Source: Perognathus longimembris pacificus (Eukaryota; Chordata; Mammalia; Rodentia; Heteromyidae). Taken from it: a stretch of DNA of 64,000 nucleotides. Position numbers and translations under genes: made by a program. Shown here piece after piece: positions 63,805-64,000 of the stretch. The stretch lies in the NCBI RefSeq assembly GCF_023159225.1, contig NC_063177.1, positions 19,306,673 to 19,370,672 of the forward strand, given 5' to 3'. The first letter of the stretch is position 1; every line of letters starts with the position of its first letter. The notes beneath the pieces were generated by a model. That model saw only the letters and a list, made by a program, of their open reading frames with translations, was not told the DNA's origin and did not search any database.

Positions 63805-64000
63805 TTTTCTTTTTTTTTGCCAGTCCTGGGGCTTGAACTCAGGACCTGAGCACTGTCCCTGGCTTCTTTCTGCTCAAGGCTAGCACTCTACCACTTGATC
63901 CACAGCACCACTTCTGGCCTATTCTATATGTGTGGTACTGAGGAATCGAACCCAGGGCTTCATGTATATGAGGCAAGCACTTTACCACTAGGCCATATTC
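63805..64000 (-). repeat. dimeric ID SINE, cut by window end
   Basis: T-run, gccagtcctggggcttgaac to ccactaggccatattc at the window edge. Confidence 0.85.

Larger units (their letters stand above)
62063..64000. other. intergenic DNA after FLOT2
   Basis: It is mostly repeats: an ID-like fragment, two minus-strand and two plus-strand ID-type SINEs and an alternating TG/CA stretch at 62731-62765. No gene is visible to the window end. Confidence 0.75.

Noticed and set aside
62063..64000. The miR-144/451 cluster and ERAL1, which lie beyond FLOT2 in human
   Set aside because: I looked for them in the 2 kb after FLOT2 and saw neither; in human they lie much further away.

Overview
The window is vertebrate nuclear DNA from a mammal, almost certainly a rodent. 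Three multi-exon genes lie in a row on the + strand: the 3' part of PHF12, all of DHRS13, and all of FLOT2. This is the gene order of human 17q11.2. Exon ends were set by AG/GT splice sites and by unbroken reading phase. The spliced products match the family lengths exactly for DHRS13 (377 aa) and FLOT2 (428 aa).

The introns are packed with two kinds of short interspersed element. One is a dimer of two ID-like (tRNA-derived) modules. The other is a 7SL-derived (B1-like) head fused to an ID-like module. The dimeric ID element resembles the IDL-type SINEs described from geomyoid rodents (pocket gophers, kangaroo rats, pocket mice). I infer that group with moderate confidence. Older mammalian repeats (MIR, L2) are also present.

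Layout. 1-11460 is a PHF12 intron. Thirteen PHF12 coding exons run from 11461 to 33087, followed by a 3' UTR to about 34015. 34016-35640 is intergenic. DHRS13 has a CpG-island promoter at about 35640-36270, five coding exons (35909-41379), and a canonical poly(A) signal at 41996. FLOT2 starts inside its own CpG island (ATG at 42236), has a large first intron, and ends with a stop at 60801-60803 and a poly(A) signal at 62039. 62061-64000 is repeat-rich intergenic DNA.

The genes share a neighbourhood, not a pathway. PHF12 is a chromatin adaptor of a Sin3-HDAC/MRG15 complex. DHRS13 is a membrane-anchored short-chain dehydrogenase. FLOT2 is a lipid-raft scaffold protein of the SPFH family.

Main points for a second look: a one-base insertion that breaks the reading frame in the last PHF12 exon; a duplicated, phase-locked pair of alternative third exons in FLOT2; a 1.27-kb retroposed transcript copy with perfect target-site duplications in DHRS13 intron 4; the DHRS13 poly(A) signal lying inside the FLOT2 promoter; a SINE inserted about 25 bases past a FLOT2 splice donor; and three exact Pumilio motifs in the PHF12 3' UTR. 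I found no wholly new gene system.
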